34,837 nt of DNA from an uncultured Eubacteriales bacterium (GTDB taxonomy: Bacteria; Bacillota; Clostridia; Oscillospirales; Acutalibacteraceae). The stretch covers positions 3,984 through 38,820 of the forward strand of contig OMYH01000019.1 in assembly GCA_900315255.1 (NCBI GenBank), written 5' to 3'. A program made the translations under genes and the position numbers. This document shows positions 1 to 8,078 of the stretch, piece by piece; the first letter of the stretch is position 1, and the number at the start of each line of letters is the position of its first letter. The notes below the pieces were generated by a model. It was not told the DNA's origin and searched no databases. It saw only the letters and a program-made list of their open reading frames with translations.

Positions 1-126
1 TTTAATATAATAATAAAAGGCTGTTTGAGGTGGTAGATTTCGTGTCAACTACGCATCGATGGTACTGGTAGGGGCAACCCGATAACTCCACACTATTACA
101 CCGGCGGGCGTGTGTCTGCCCACCGT

Positions 127-160
127 AAAAAAGAAGGACGCCCGATTTCGGACGTCCCCT
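127..160 (-). terminator. Rho-independent terminator of the EF-G-like gene
   Basis: Read on the minus strand, a nine-position stem (eight pairs, one mismatch; 136-144 with 149-157) with a four-base loop is followed by a T-rich run (complement of 127-135). It lies about 45 bases past the stop of the EF-G-like gene. The opposite side is also C/T-rich, so it could act in both directions. Confidence 0.8.
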
Positions 161-203
161 TTTGTTAAGGAAAGAAAATATGAAAAGTACGGAATATTCT
201 GAA

Positions 204-2276
204 TTAATTGTCTGCCATTTCTGCTTTTCTCTGCTCAATGACCTTCTGCGCAACGTTTGCGGGAGCGTCCTCATAGCGTACAAAATCAAATGTATAAGAA
301 CCTCTGCCCTGAGTTGCCTGTCTAAGGAATACGGAGAAATCATGCATTTCTGCCATTGGTACTTCTGCGATGATCTCCTGATAGCCGCTCTCTGCAGGAT
401 TCATGCCGAGAACTCTGCCTCTTCTCTTTGTAACCTCGCCCATGATATCGCCCATGTTTCCATCGGGAACAACAGCCTTCAGAGAACCTATAGGCTCAAG
501 CAGCGTCGGGTTAGCCTGGGGCATACCGTTCTTATATGCGATAGACGCAGCTGTCTTGAATGCCATTTCCGAAGAGTCTACCGGGTGATACGAACCGTCA
601 TAAAGCGTAGCCTTAAGACCAACTACGGGGTATCCTGCAAGAGGACCCTTTGAAATGCTGTCACGCAGACCCTTTTCAACTGCAGGGAAGAATCCCTTTG
701 GTACGGAACCGCCGACAACTCTCTGTTCAAAGAGGAGATCTTCTCCGTCGTACGGCTCAAACTCTATCCATACATCACCAAACTGACCGTGACCGCCGGA
801 CTGCTTCTTGTGTCTGCCCTGAACCTGTACCTTCTTGCGGATAGTTTCTCTGTATGCTACCTTAGGCTGCTCCAGGATAACCTCGATGCCGTATTTGTTT
901 TTGAGCTTTGATACTACTACGTCCAGGTGCTGCTCTCCAAGACCCGATACTACCATCTGATGTGTTTCGTGATTATTCACAAACGACAATGTCTTGTCTT
1001 CCTCACAAAGCTTCAGCAAGCCCTGTGCGACCTTGTCTTCATCGCCCTTCTTCTTCGGAGCGATCGCCATGGAGTAAGAAGCGTGAGGATAGTTGATGCC
1101 TTCAAGCGTTACCTTCCTGATCGGGGAGCAGAGAGTGTCGCCCGTGTTTGTATACAGGAGCTTCGGGATACAGCCGATGTCGCCTGCGCCGACGTATGTT
1201 GCGTCCTCCTGCTTCTTTCCTCTCGGTATCATTACCTTCGTTATTCTCTCGCTTTCGCCTGTTCTCATATTGATGAGGGGAGTATCCGAAGATACTTTAC
1301 CCGAAATTACCTTAAAGAACGACAGCTTTCCTACAAACGGGTCGGATACTGTCTTGAATACAAGCGCTGCCGTTGCCGCAGAGCTGTTTACGGCTACATC
1401 TACAATATCGCCGTTGGGGTCTGAGCCGATCTCGCCGCCCTTTGAAGCAGCGTTCGGAGCAAGCCATATAAGACTGTTGAGGAACTGGTCTATGCCGTAG
1501 GTGAGCTGAGCGTCACCGCAGAATACCGGGCAGATAGAACCGTCCTTAACGCCCTGAGATACACCGAGAATGATCTCTTCAGGTGTGAATTCTTCACCCA
1601 TAAGGAACTTGTCGAGAAGCTCCTCGCTTGTTTCGGCAACAGCCTCTTTAATTGCGTTGCGCAGACCTTCCAGTCTGTCGCCCATGTCGGGCAGCGGAAC
1701 CTGAGAAAGCTTACCGTTTTCGTATTTATATGCTTTGTAATCAAAAAGATTAACGTATGTGTTAGCCTGACCGTTTTCTATATAAGGAACAACAACAGGG
1801 CATACGCTCGGACCAAACTTCGCCTTCAGAGTTTCAAACACACGGTAGAATCTTGCGCTTTCATCGCAAAGACCGTTTACAAAGAATACCTTTGTGAGTC
1901 CCTGCTCGTTCGCAAGCTTAACAGCCTTTTCTGTTCCTATATTAACTCCGTTCTTGCCTGATACTACGATAACGGCAGTATCCGCAGCACGCATACCTTC
2001 ATAAAGTCCGCCCTGGAAATCAAGCAGACCGGGAGTGTCGATTATGTTGATCTTGTTGCCCTTCCATTCGATCGGAGCAATAGATGATACTACCGATACC
2101 TTCCTCTTTATCTCCTCGGGGTCGAAGTCAAGCACGGTGTTGCCGTCTTCGATCTTGCCAAGTCTGTCAGACGCACCTGAAAGGTACAGCATAGCTTCTG
2201 CGAGTGATGTTTTGCCGCAGGAACCGTGTCCTGCAAGAGCAATATTAAAAATTTTATTTGGTTCGTACTGTTTCAA
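204..2276 (-). CDS. EF-G-like translational GTPase (FusA2/TetM-type paralogue)
   Basis: The 690-residue protein has the full five-domain layout of elongation factor G. The P-loop GHGSCGKT is at residues 16-23, the G3 motif DTPG at 80-83, and the EF-G domains IV and V follow. Such paralogues sit beside the main fusA in many clostridia and are cytosolic ribosome-associated GTPases; their exact role is not settled. The G4 motif, normally NKxD, reads NGLC at 134-137, so both the lysine and the guanine-specifying aspartate are missing. That suggests altered nucleotide specificity or loss of GTPase cycling. The start is TTG at 2276, preceded by GGGAG nine bases upstream; no ATG fits better. It is transcribed alone, away from lepA, with a promoter candidate at 2360-2387 and a terminator at 127-160. 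The family call is firm; paralogue status is inferred from the divergent G4 motif and the absence of rpsL/rpsG/tuf neighbours. Confidence 0.9.
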   Translation of the reverse strand: MKQYEPNKIFNIALAGHGSCGKTSLAEAMLYLSGASDRLGKIEDGNTVLDFDPEEIKRKVSVVSSIAPIEWKGNKINIIDTPGLLDFQGGLYEGMRAADTAVIVVSGKNGVNIGTEKAVKLANEQGLTKVFFVNGLCDESARFYRVFETLKAKFGPSVCPVVVPYIENGQANTYVNLFDYKAYKYENGKLSQVPLPDMGDRLEGLRNAIKEAVAETSEELLDKFLMGEEFTPEEIILGVSQGVKDGSICPVFCGDAQLTYGIDQFLNSLIWLAPNAASKGGEIGSDPNGDIVDVAVNSSAATAALVFKTVSDPFVGKLSFFKVISGKVSSDTPLINMRTGESERITKVMIPRGKKQEDATYVGAGDIGCIPKLLYTNTGDTLCSPIRKVTLEGINYPHASYSMAIAPKKKGDEDKVAQGLLKLCEEDKTLSFVNNHETHQMVVSGLGEQHLDVVVSKLKNKYGIEVILEQPKVAYRETIRKKVQVQGRHKKQSGGHGQFGDVWIEFEPYDGEDLLFEQRVVGGSVPKGFFPAVEKGLRDSISKGPLAGYPVVGLKATLYDGSYHPVDSSEMAFKTAASIAYKNGMPQANPTLLEPIGSLKAVVPDGNMGDIMGEVTKRRGRVLGMNPAESGYQEIIAEVPMAEMHDFSVFLRQATQGRGSYTFDFVRYEDAPANVAQKVIEQRKAEMADN

Positions 2277-2359
2277 TCGGAATAACTCCCTTCAATATAT
2301 AAAATGATCTGTATCCGGACATTAATAGCAATATGTATAAAATGCCCCACTGATTATTA

Positions 2360-2387
2360 ATTATATCATGTTTGCACAAAAAATCAA
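2360..2387 (-). promoter_or_regulatory. Candidate sigma-A promoter for the EF-G-like gene
   Basis: On the minus strand TTGATT (2387-2382) and TATAAT (2365-2360) are 16 bases apart, about 85 bases upstream of the TTG start. Confidence 0.55.
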
Positions 2388-2600
2388 CGTATTTTTAATT
2401 CTTTTTATAAAATTAACTTGTTGCACTATTTTTGCAGTCCCTTTTTGTGCATTTTTAATAATGTTTTTGCACTATATATCACTCATAGTTGTATAAAGGA
2501 TAAGACAATTTAAACTATTCGTGTGATGTTAGGAATTTGGTTCCGGATTGGACATGTGGAATATCTGTCGGCGCTTGCAGAGTGTGGGACTAAAAAAGTA
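2388..2600. other. AT-rich intergenic stretch with repeated TGCAC motifs
   Basis: This is part of the 556-base gap between two divergent genes. I see no coding potential. TGCAC or its complement GTGCA occurs several times within about 100 bases (near 2374, 2423, 2447 and 2467), mostly flanked by T or A runs. This could be an operator cluster or chance in AT-rich DNA. Confidence 0.3.
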
Positions 2601-2629
2601 TAGACGAAACGATAAGTTTATGATATAAT
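2601..2629 (+). promoter_or_regulatory. Promoter candidate for lepA
   Basis: TAGACG (2601-2606) and TATAAT (2624-2629) have a 17-base spacer. Initiation near 2636 would put the whole MITE-like repeat (2640-2818) in the lepA 5' untranslated leader. Confidence 0.6.
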
Positions 2630-2639
2630 AAATCAGAAT

Positions 2640-2818
2640 AGAATAAAGGAGACACTGATTAAATTGAGCGCCGAAGTTGCGCCGTCAGATTTTTAGGCAA
2701 ATTGTGCGAAAAATCCGCAGGAATACTGACGTATTTCAAGGATTAGGCGAGACTAAAGATGCAAGCAAATTTGGTGCTCAGTCCGAAGGACGTGATTTAA
2801 TCAGTGGTTCCTAAAGAA
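2640..2818 (+). repeat. MITE-like palindromic repeat, copy 1
   Basis: This segment is nearly identical to the last 105 bases of the window (34733-34837): one mismatch, at 2707. Its core (2653-2806, 154 bases) is bounded by a perfect 12-base terminal inverted repeat, CACTGATTAAAT at 2653-2664 and its complement at 2795-2806. The similarity extends imperfectly outwards (AGGAGA against AGGAAC) and inwards (around 2665-2685 against 2765-2785). An inner hairpin, GTCAGATTTTT paired with AAAAATC and CTGAC, sits in the centre. There is no open reading frame. It fits a non-autonomous miniature inverted-repeat element or a folded RNA repeat, in the lepA leader. Confidence 0.75.
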
Positions 2819-2832
2819 AAGCAGGTGAAAAT

Positions 2833-4644
2833 ATGTCTTTCCCAAAGGAACAGATCAGGAATTTCAGTATCATCGCTCATATAGACCACGGAAAAAGCAC
2901 GCTTGCCGACAGAATACTCGAACAAACGAAATCGGTTGCGCTGCGTGATATGGAGGATCAGCTTCTTGATAATATGGAGCTGGAGCGTGAGCGGGGAATT
3001 ACCATAAAGGCGCACGCCGTAACACTTAACTATACCGCCGATAACGGCAAGGATTATGTTTTTAATCTGATAGATACTCCCGGACACGTCGATTTTAACT
3101 ATGAGGTATCACGCTCTCTTGCTGCCTGCGAGGGTGCGGTTCTTGTAGTTGACGCTTCGCAGGGCATTGAGGCTCAGACTCTTGCAAACACTTATCTTGC
3201 AGTCGACGGCGGACTGGAGATAGTTCCCGTGATAAACAAGATCGACCTGCCGAGCGCCGATCCGCAGCGTGTTATTACTGAAATTGAAGATGTTATCGGT
3301 ATCCCTGCAGAAGATGCTCCGCAGATCTCTGCTAAGGTCGGCATTAATATCCATGCAGTCATGGAGAAGATCGTGTCGGATATACCTTCTCCCGAAGCAG
3401 ACGAGAACAAGCCGCTCAAGGCTCTCATATTCGACTCTTATTACGACAGCTATAAGGGCGTTATTATCTATGTGCGTCTTATGGACGGACAGGTACACGC
3501 AGGCGATGAAATTGAGCTTATGGCAAGCGGAAAGAAATTTACCGTAGTGGAATGCGGTTATCTTCGTGCAACGTCGTTAGACCCCGTAGGCTCGCTTTAT
3601 GCAGGTGAGGTAGGGTATATCGCAGCGTCGATAAAACAGGTTCGTGACGCCCAGGTCGGCGATACCGTGACAACAACTGCAAACCGTGCGGATAACCCGC
3701 TGCCCGGGTATCGTCCGGCTCAGCCGATGGTGTTCTGCGGAATCTATCCCGCAGACGGTGCAAGATATTCAGACCTTCGTGACGCTCTCGATAAGCTGCA
3801 GCTCAACGATGCTTCTTTGTCGTTTGAACCCGAAACGAGCGTTGCTCTGGGCTTCGGGTTCAGGTGCGGATTTCTGGGACTATTGCACATGGAGATAATT
3901 CAGGAGAGGCTGGAGCGTGAATATAACCTCGACCTTATCACGACCGCCCCGTCCGTTATATACAGAATAACGAAGACCGACGGTACCGTTGTTATGATAG
4001 ATAACCCCACCAATTACCCCGACCCGTCGCTTATCGCAAAGGCAGAGGAACCCATGACAAATGCGCATATCTATGCACCGGGAGATTATGTCGGAAATAT
4101 CATGGAGCTTTGTCAGGACAGACGAGGCATATTCAAAGATATGACCTACATAGACTCCGACCGTGTCGATATTCACTACGAGCTGCCGCTTGCGGAGATA
4201 ATCTATGATTTCTTCGACACGCTGAAATCAAAGACGAGAGGCTATGCTTCGTTTGACTATGAGCTGAAGGATTATGCCGAGAGCAAGCTCGTCAAGCTCG
4301 ACATCATGCTCAACGGCGATGTTGTGGACGCACTGTCGTTCATTATCCATGCGGATAAGGCGTATCCACGCGCAAGAAAAATGGCGGAGAAGCTCAAGGA
4401 GAAGATCCCCCGTCAGTTGTTTGAAGTACCTATACAAGCGTGTATCGGCGGCAAGATAATAGCGAGGGAAACCGTCAAGGCTCTCAGAAAGGACGTTCTT
4501 GCAAAATGCTACGGCGGTGATATCACACGAAAGAAGAAGCTCCTCGAAAAACAGAAGGAGGGCAAGAAGCGTATGCGCCAGCTCGGTACGGTAGAGGTTC
4601 CGCAGGACGCATTTATGGCGGTGCTCAAGCTCGATACTGATTGA
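2833..4644 (+). CDS. lepA: Elongation factor 4 (LepA), back-translocating ribosomal GTPase
   Basis: The 603-residue protein matches LepA in length and order. The P-loop AHIDHGKST is at residues 15-23, DTPGH is the G3 motif and NKID the G4 motif, with EF-G-like domains II, III and V and the LepA-specific C-terminal domain after them. The G motifs are canonical, unlike those of the neighbouring EF-G-like gene. LepA binds the ribosome and helps initiation and elongation under ionic or cold stress. The ATG at 2833 follows AGGTGA at a four-base spacing. The gene is monocistronic, with a promoter candidate at 2601-2629 and a long leader occupied by the repeat at 2640-2818, an unusual position for a mobile repeat in front of a housekeeping gene. 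No clear terminator follows. Confidence 0.97.
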   Translation: MSFPKEQIRNFSIIAHIDHGKSTLADRILEQTKSVALRDMEDQLLDNMELERERGITIKAHAVTLNYTADNGKDYVFNLIDTPGHVDFNYEVSRSLAACEGAVLVVDASQGIEAQTLANTYLAVDGGLEIVPVINKIDLPSADPQRVITEIEDVIGIPAEDAPQISAKVGINIHAVMEKIVSDIPSPEADENKPLKALIFDSYYDSYKGVIIYVRLMDGQVHAGDEIELMASGKKFTVVECGYLRATSLDPVGSLYAGEVGYIAASIKQVRDAQVGDTVTTTANRADNPLPGYRPAQPMVFCGIYPADGARYSDLRDALDKLQLNDASLSFEPETSVALGFGFRCGFLGLLHMEIIQERLEREYNLDLITTAPSVIYRITKTDGTVVMIDNPTNYPDPSLIAKAEEPMTNAHIYAPGDYVGNIMELCQDRRGIFKDMTYIDSDRVDIHYELPLAEIIYDFFDTLKSKTRGYASFDYELKDYAESKLVKLDIMLNGDVVDALSFIIHADKAYPRARKMAEKLKEKIPRQLFEVPIQACIGGKIIARETVKALRKDVLAKCYGGDITRKKKLLEKQKEGKKRMRQLGTVEVPQDAFMAVLKLDTD

Positions 4645-4726
4645 TTAATTCGCATATAATCAACACAGAAAACTTGTATAATCTCACAAAAATAGGGAAC
4701 TCTTTCCTTTAATTTCATTACAGCTG

Positions 4727-4755
4727 TTGACATATTAGAAACAATTATGTATAAT
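4727..4755 (+). promoter_or_regulatory. Consensus sigma-A promoter of the dockerin-CAP gene
   Basis: TTGACA (4727-4732), a 17-base spacer and TATAAT (4750-4755) form a perfect match to the vegetative consensus, about 45 bases before the start. Confidence 0.9.
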
Positions 4756-4809
4756 TAATGTATAATAAGTGAAGTGTACGTAAGTATGATCATGAAGGAG
4801 AGGGTTATT

Positions 4810-5505
4810 ATGAGAAAAGTATTGAGCTTGGTATTAGCCGCAGCGACCATAGTATCATGTGTAGCTTTTTCTGCTGTAAATGCCGATGCATACGCTATCA
4901 AGGGCGATCTCAACGGCGACAATAAAATATCGTTGAGGGATGCGTCTATTGCTCAAAAGATAGATGTCGGTCTTATTACCGCTTCCTCAGATCAGATGAA
5001 GGCGGGAGACATCAACGGCGACGGCAGTGTTAATTCGCAGGATTCCCTGCTTTTACAGAAATATGTTTGTCTTGACAAGGCAACAATAGAGATGATCACT
5101 CCGCAGAAGGAGGAGCGACTCGCTTTTGTCCAGCTGATCAACGATGACAGGATCGACCGGGGTTTAGCTCCGTTCACAGTTTCCGATTCGCATCTTGAGG
5201 CAGGAACTATCCGTGCGCAGGAGTATGTCAGCACAGGCAAGGATAACCGCCCGGACGGCAGCGAGTTCTATTCCGTTCTTGAAGAATGCAACCTCAGCTA
5301 TAATCCGAACGCCACTCCGAACCAGGTGTTCATCAGCGCTCTGCCCGATTGTGACGCTGTGTATAGACACCTTGTAAAGAATTACACAGGCAACGAAAAG
5401 ATGTACACCCTGCTCACCTCCGAGCAGTATACAACTCTTTGTGTAGGCTGTGTGCCGAAAACAGGCAATACAGATAATTATCAGTGGTGTATTATAGTGA
5501 ACTGA
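4810..5505 (+). CDS. Secreted dockerin-CAP (SCP/PR1-like) protein
   Basis: The 231-residue protein starts with a signal peptide (about 1-29, ending ADAYA). A dockerin type I module follows at about 32-88, with two calcium-binding repeats: GDLNGDNKISLRDA and GDINGDGSVNSQDS. From about 102 to the end is a CAP-like domain (YkwD/SCP family) with a FVQLINDDRIDRGL helix and an RPDGSEF motif. CAP domains occur in secreted, wall-associated proteins, usually of unknown activity. The dockerin should attach it to a cohesin of a surface complex; placing it N-terminal is less common than C-terminal. I chose ATG 4810 because AAGGAGAGG lies seven bases upstream and the signal peptide begins there. It is monocistronic, with a consensus promoter at 4727 and a terminator at 5536. 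Dockerin is certain; CAP is likely. Confidence 0.88.
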   Translation: MRKVLSLVLAAATIVSCVAFSAVNADAYAIKGDLNGDNKISLRDASIAQKIDVGLITASSDQMKAGDINGDGSVNSQDSLLLQKYVCLDKATIEMITPQKEERLAFVQLINDDRIDRGLAPFTVSDSHLEAGTIRAQEYVSTGKDNRPDGSEFYSVLEECNLSYNPNATPNQVFISALPDCDAVYRHLVKNYTGNEKMYTLLTSEQYTTLCVGCVPKTGNTDNYQWCIIVN

Positions 5506-5535
5506 TCCATCACGGAGAACATACGTAATAAACAA

Positions 5536-5571
5536 TGCCGCTCTCGTTTGACGGGAGCGGTATCATATTTT
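5536..5571 (+). terminator. Rho-independent terminator of the dockerin-CAP gene
   Basis: Stem CCGCTCTCGT/ACGGGAGCGG (5538-5560, ten pairs including one G-T) with a three-base loop, followed by TATCATATTTT. Confidence 0.75.
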
Positions 5572-5574
5572 AAT

Positions 5575-5830
5575 TAGCAATGAGCAATGAGCAGTGTGCC
5601 GTGTGCAATTAGGAATGAGGAGTTAGGAATTATTGTGAGGGAACTTATTTCAATGTGCAATGTGCAGTGTGCAATTATTGTTCGAAATCACGCTGTGTTC
5701 TGTCATTTACTCAGGCTATTAGTTTATAGTTCTTAAATTCTGCAGCTAACAGATAATGACACAATATAGTTTGACTTTTTAATCCATTCCTAATTTATAA
5801 CTCCTCATTCCTCATTTCTGCAAGCTCCAC
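5575..5830. repeat. Intergenic repeat region with CAATGTGCA-type runs and inverted arms
   Basis: The 500-base gap before the CorC-like gene has no credible gene. It starts with degenerate short repeats (GCAATGAGCAATGAGCAGTG, later CAATGTGCAATGTGCAGTG). It has perfect 14-base inverted arms, GGAATGAGGAGTTA at 5612-5625 and its complement at 5798-5811. The part around 5650-5735 resembles 34605-34690, so it is a dispersed family. Confidence 0.6.
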
Positions 5831-5909
5831 ACTCTACTTTCCACATTTATAAAAGGTTTGCCGCGAGTTCAGAGTCAGACTCACGATAAAGCAAGTACGC
5901 GTAATACAA

Positions 5910-5925
5910 GCGGGCGTGTGCCCGC
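5910..5925. repeat. Small GC-rich hairpin GCGGGC-GTGT-GCCCGC
   Basis: A perfect six-pair stem with a four-base loop and no T tract. Similar GGGCGTGTG-containing hairpins occur at about 100-122 and 13290-13305, all in intergenic DNA, suggesting a short palindromic repeat family. Confidence 0.5.
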
Positions 5926-5944
5926 CGCTGTCTGTAAATATATC

Positions 5945-5973
5945 TTGACAAAACGGGGATTTCATAGTATATA
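5945..5973 (+). promoter_or_regulatory. Promoter of the CorC-like gene
   Basis: TTGACA (5945-5950), a 17-base spacer, TATATA (5968-5973). Confidence 0.75.
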
Positions 5974-6005
5974 TATCTTATAGAATTATTTGGGAGTGTT
6001 GAAGA

Positions 6006-6866
6006 ATGTCCGATGACAGTTCGGAAAAAAAGGATAAGAAGAAAAACAAAACGACATTTGCCGACCTGCTTGGCTTTAAACGCAGAGAAGTGACCGAAGA
6101 AGCAATACTCGACCTTATCGACGAGGGAGAGGAAAGCGGCAGCATAGAAGAGCATGAGCGTGACAGGATCGAGAATATCTTCGACTTCACCGACAGAGAG
6201 GTCAGCGATATTATGACTCATCGAATCGATATCACTGCGCTTGAAGATACATCAAGCCTGAACGATACCGTCCGCCTGGCGATTGACACAGGCTATTCGA
6301 GGATACCTGTTTATCATGAGGATATTGATAATATTATCGGCGTGCTGTATGTTAAGGATCTGTTGAAATATGTGCCTGCCGACTGCAATGAGAAATTTTG
6401 CCTGAAGGATATAGTCAGGAGCGTTCCTTTTGTACCGAAAAATAAAAACTGCGAGAAGCTTTTTGCTATGATGACAGAACAGAAGGTTCAGATGGCGGTC
6501 ATTGTTGATGAGTACGGCGGCACGGAGGGACTGGTCACGCTTGAAGATCTGGTGGAGGCTATTCTCGGCAATATTCAGGACGAGTTCGATGACGAGGACG
6601 AGAGTATCAAAAAACTCGGTGTTAATTCGTTCTCCGTTGACGGACTGACCTTGATAGAGGATGTCGAGGAACTTATCGGCGAAACGCTCAATGCCCCCGA
6701 GGACTGCGACACGCTTGCGGCTCTGATCCTCGATAATCTCGGCAGAATACCCGAACAGGACGAACATCCTGTCGTTAATATCGGCAGTGTCACACTGACC
6801 GTCACCGAGATAGAGGACAGAAGAATTTCTAAGGTGATTATTGTCAGAAATTCTGCTGCCCAGTAG
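6006..6866 (+). CDS. CorC/HlyC-type CBS-domain protein
   Basis: The 286-residue protein begins with a charged, lysine-rich segment. The hallmark DREVSDIMTHR stretch follows, then two CBS domains (about 70-130 and 135-190, the second with VDEYGGTEGLVTLEDLVEAILG) and the C-terminal CorC_HlyC transporter-associated domain (about 205-283). It has no membrane-spanning DUF21/CNNM part, so it is like soluble E. coli CorC rather than a full-length CNNM transporter. CorC-type proteins are linked to magnesium and cobalt efflux or resistance; 'hemolysin' names for this family are historical. ATG 6006 follows a GGGAG box. It stands alone, with a promoter at 5945 and a hairpin at 6914. The family is firm; the transported ion is inference. 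Confidence 0.9.
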   Translation: MSDDSSEKKDKKKNKTTFADLLGFKRREVTEEAILDLIDEGEESGSIEEHERDRIENIFDFTDREVSDIMTHRIDITALEDTSSLNDTVRLAIDTGYSRIPVYHEDIDNIIGVLYVKDLLKYVPADCNEKFCLKDIVRSVPFVPKNKNCEKLFAMMTEQKVQMAVIVDEYGGTEGLVTLEDLVEAILGNIQDEFDDEDESIKKLGVNSFSVDGLTLIEDVEELIGETLNAPEDCDTLAALILDNLGRIPEQDEHPVVNIGSVTLTVTEIEDRRISKVIIVRNSAAQ

Positions 6867-6913
6867 CTTTGTGCCTGAATTCGTGTTAATATATATTCAT
6901 TGTGTTTCATAAG

Positions 6914-6951
6914 AAGACAACCCCCACACTGTGCAGTGCGAGGGTTGTCTT
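6914..6951 (+). terminator. Long hairpin downstream of the CorC-like gene
   Basis: Perfect ten-base arms AAGACAACCC (6914-6923) and GGGTTGTCTT (6942-6951), with a further small palindrome inside. There is no immediate T tract (TTTTT comes about 12 bases later), so termination is plausible but not classical. Confidence 0.55.
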
Positions 6952-7060
6952 GCGCTAAATAGTTTTTGAAGGGTTGCTTTTTATGTGAATGACTTGTACG
7001 CTCTGTTGTAACGACCTCAGACACAGAAATCGTCTGATTCGTTGTTTGTTGATATCAATC

Positions 7061-7089
7061 TTGACTTGATACTAAAATTATACTATAAT
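7061..7089 (+). promoter_or_regulatory. Promoter of the Crp/Fnr-type regulator
   Basis: TTGACT (7061-7066), a 17-base spacer, TATAAT (7084-7089). Transcription would start near 7096, which rules out any upstream start codon for the regulator. Confidence 0.8.
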
Positions 7090-7103
7090 AAATTGGAAAA
7101 ATC

Positions 7104-7119
7104 GGTTGTTATTACAACC
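7104..7119. promoter_or_regulatory. Palindrome GGTTGT-TATT-ACAACC in the regulator leader
   Basis: A perfect inverted repeat just after the predicted transcription start and 11 bases before the Shine-Dalgarno. It could be an autoregulatory operator or a leader hairpin. Confidence 0.45.
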
Positions 7120-7143
7120 AAAATTAAAAAGGAGGAAATATTT

Positions 7144-7824
7144 TTGCCTATAGAAAAATATTTGCCGTTACTAAGGAAAACCAGACTTTTTAATAAAATA
7201 GATGACAAAGATATCATTTATATATGTAACAGACTGAACGGAAAAATAAAAAAATGCAGTGCCGATGATTCAGTATATTCCTATGGCGATAGAATAACAT
7301 CACTTCATATGCTGCTTGAAGGCGATGTGTTTTTAATGCGTGAGGACGTCTGGGGACACAGCAATATACTTGTGAAAATAGAACCCGGAGAGTGCTTCGG
7401 AGTAACGCATACTTTTATGGAGGATAATATAGTCACTTATCATGCTTTGAGCAAGCATGGGTGTGTTTACCTGATTTTAGACAAAGAGCTGATCACGTCG
7501 CCTTTTAAACAGAATTATCCCGTTCAGGAGCAGCTTATACGGAATGTAATGTCTATCCTTGTGAACAGAAATCTGTACCTTTCCGTGAAAATAGAGCATA
7601 TCTCTCAGCGGAAGACAAGAGATAAGATCATATCGTACCTTTCGTTTGAGTCCCAGCGGCAGAAAACCGATGATTTCCATATTCCGTTCACCCGAAGCCA
7701 GCTTGCTGCATATTTGTGTGTAGACAGAAGCGCATTGTCAAATGAGTTGTGCAAGCTGCGTGACGAGGGTCTTATCAAGTTCGACAGGAACCATTTTATA
7801 CTGAAAAATGCAGATAATTTCTAA
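7144..7824 (+). CDS. Crp/Fnr-family transcriptional regulator
   Basis: The 226-residue protein has a cyclic-nucleotide-binding-like beta-roll at about 10-120 (LEGDVFLMRED, EPGECFGV). A long dimerisation helix and a C-terminal winged helix follow at about 182-216 (TRSQLAAYLCVDRSALSNELCKL). There is no Fnr-type N-terminal cysteine cluster and the cAMP-binding residues are not conserved, so the ligand is unknown. I chose TTG 7144 because GGAGG lies eight bases upstream, the Crp family alignment starts there, and the promoter at 7061-7089 lies within the in-frame open stretch further upstream. The palindrome at 7104-7119 suggests self-regulation. Neighbours give no clear target; family members often control fermentative or stress genes. 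A terminator follows at 7832. Confidence 0.88.
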   Translation: MPIEKYLPLLRKTRLFNKIDDKDIIYICNRLNGKIKKCSADDSVYSYGDRITSLHMLLEGDVFLMREDVWGHSNILVKIEPGECFGVTHTFMEDNIVTYHALSKHGCVYLILDKELITSPFKQNYPVQEQLIRNVMSILVNRNLYLSVKIEHISQRKTRDKIISYLSFESQRQKTDDFHIPFTRSQLAAYLCVDRSALSNELCKLRDEGLIKFDRNHFILKNADNF

Positions 7825-7831
7825 GAAAAAA

Positions 7832-7861
7832 CGGGGCAGTCCGAGCGGCTGCTCCGTTTTT
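7832..7861 (+). terminator. Rho-independent terminator between convergent genes
   Basis: Stem CGGGGCAG/CTGCTCCG (7832-7839 with 7849-7856) followed by TTTTT. It is preceded by an A run, so it can also serve the minus-strand gene at 7884. Confidence 0.8.
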
Positions 7862-7883
7862 CGGTGGGGTATTGACATCTATA

Positions 7884-8078
7884 TTATTTTCTCAGATTAT
7901 CATAATGGTATGGGTCATAGTCGGAAAAATCCTTCCCTTGTTCGTTTTCAATATCGTATTCGCTGTTCTTCCAGAACCCTTGCCCCGCGGTATAGTCCAT
8001 ACCCCTTTTTTTGTAAAACGCATACATAATTATAAGTATCATGCATATCAACAAAATGATCCAGAGTGCCTTTTCCAT
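7884..8078 (-). CDS. Small single-pass membrane protein, unknown
   Basis: A 64-residue protein with a short start (MEKA), one hydrophobic segment at about 5-21 (LWIILLICMILIIMYAF), a KKR stop-transfer cluster, then an acidic, tyrosine-rich tail ending DYDPYHYDNLRK. The organised membrane topology and the AAAGGG box six bases before ATG favour a real gene. I do not recognise a family. It converges with the Crp/Fnr gene and lies downstream of DUF1836 on the same strand. A conserved homologue would settle it. Confidence 0.55.
   Translation of the reverse strand: MEKALWIILLICMILIIMYAFYKKRGMDYTAGQGFWKNSEYDIENEQGKDFSDYDPYHYDNLRK

Noticed and set aside
2480-2600. A possible small RNA gene upstream of the lepA promoter
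   Set aside because: A TTGCAC box near 2467 could start a transcript, but I see neither a clear -10 box, a stable fold nor a terminator.
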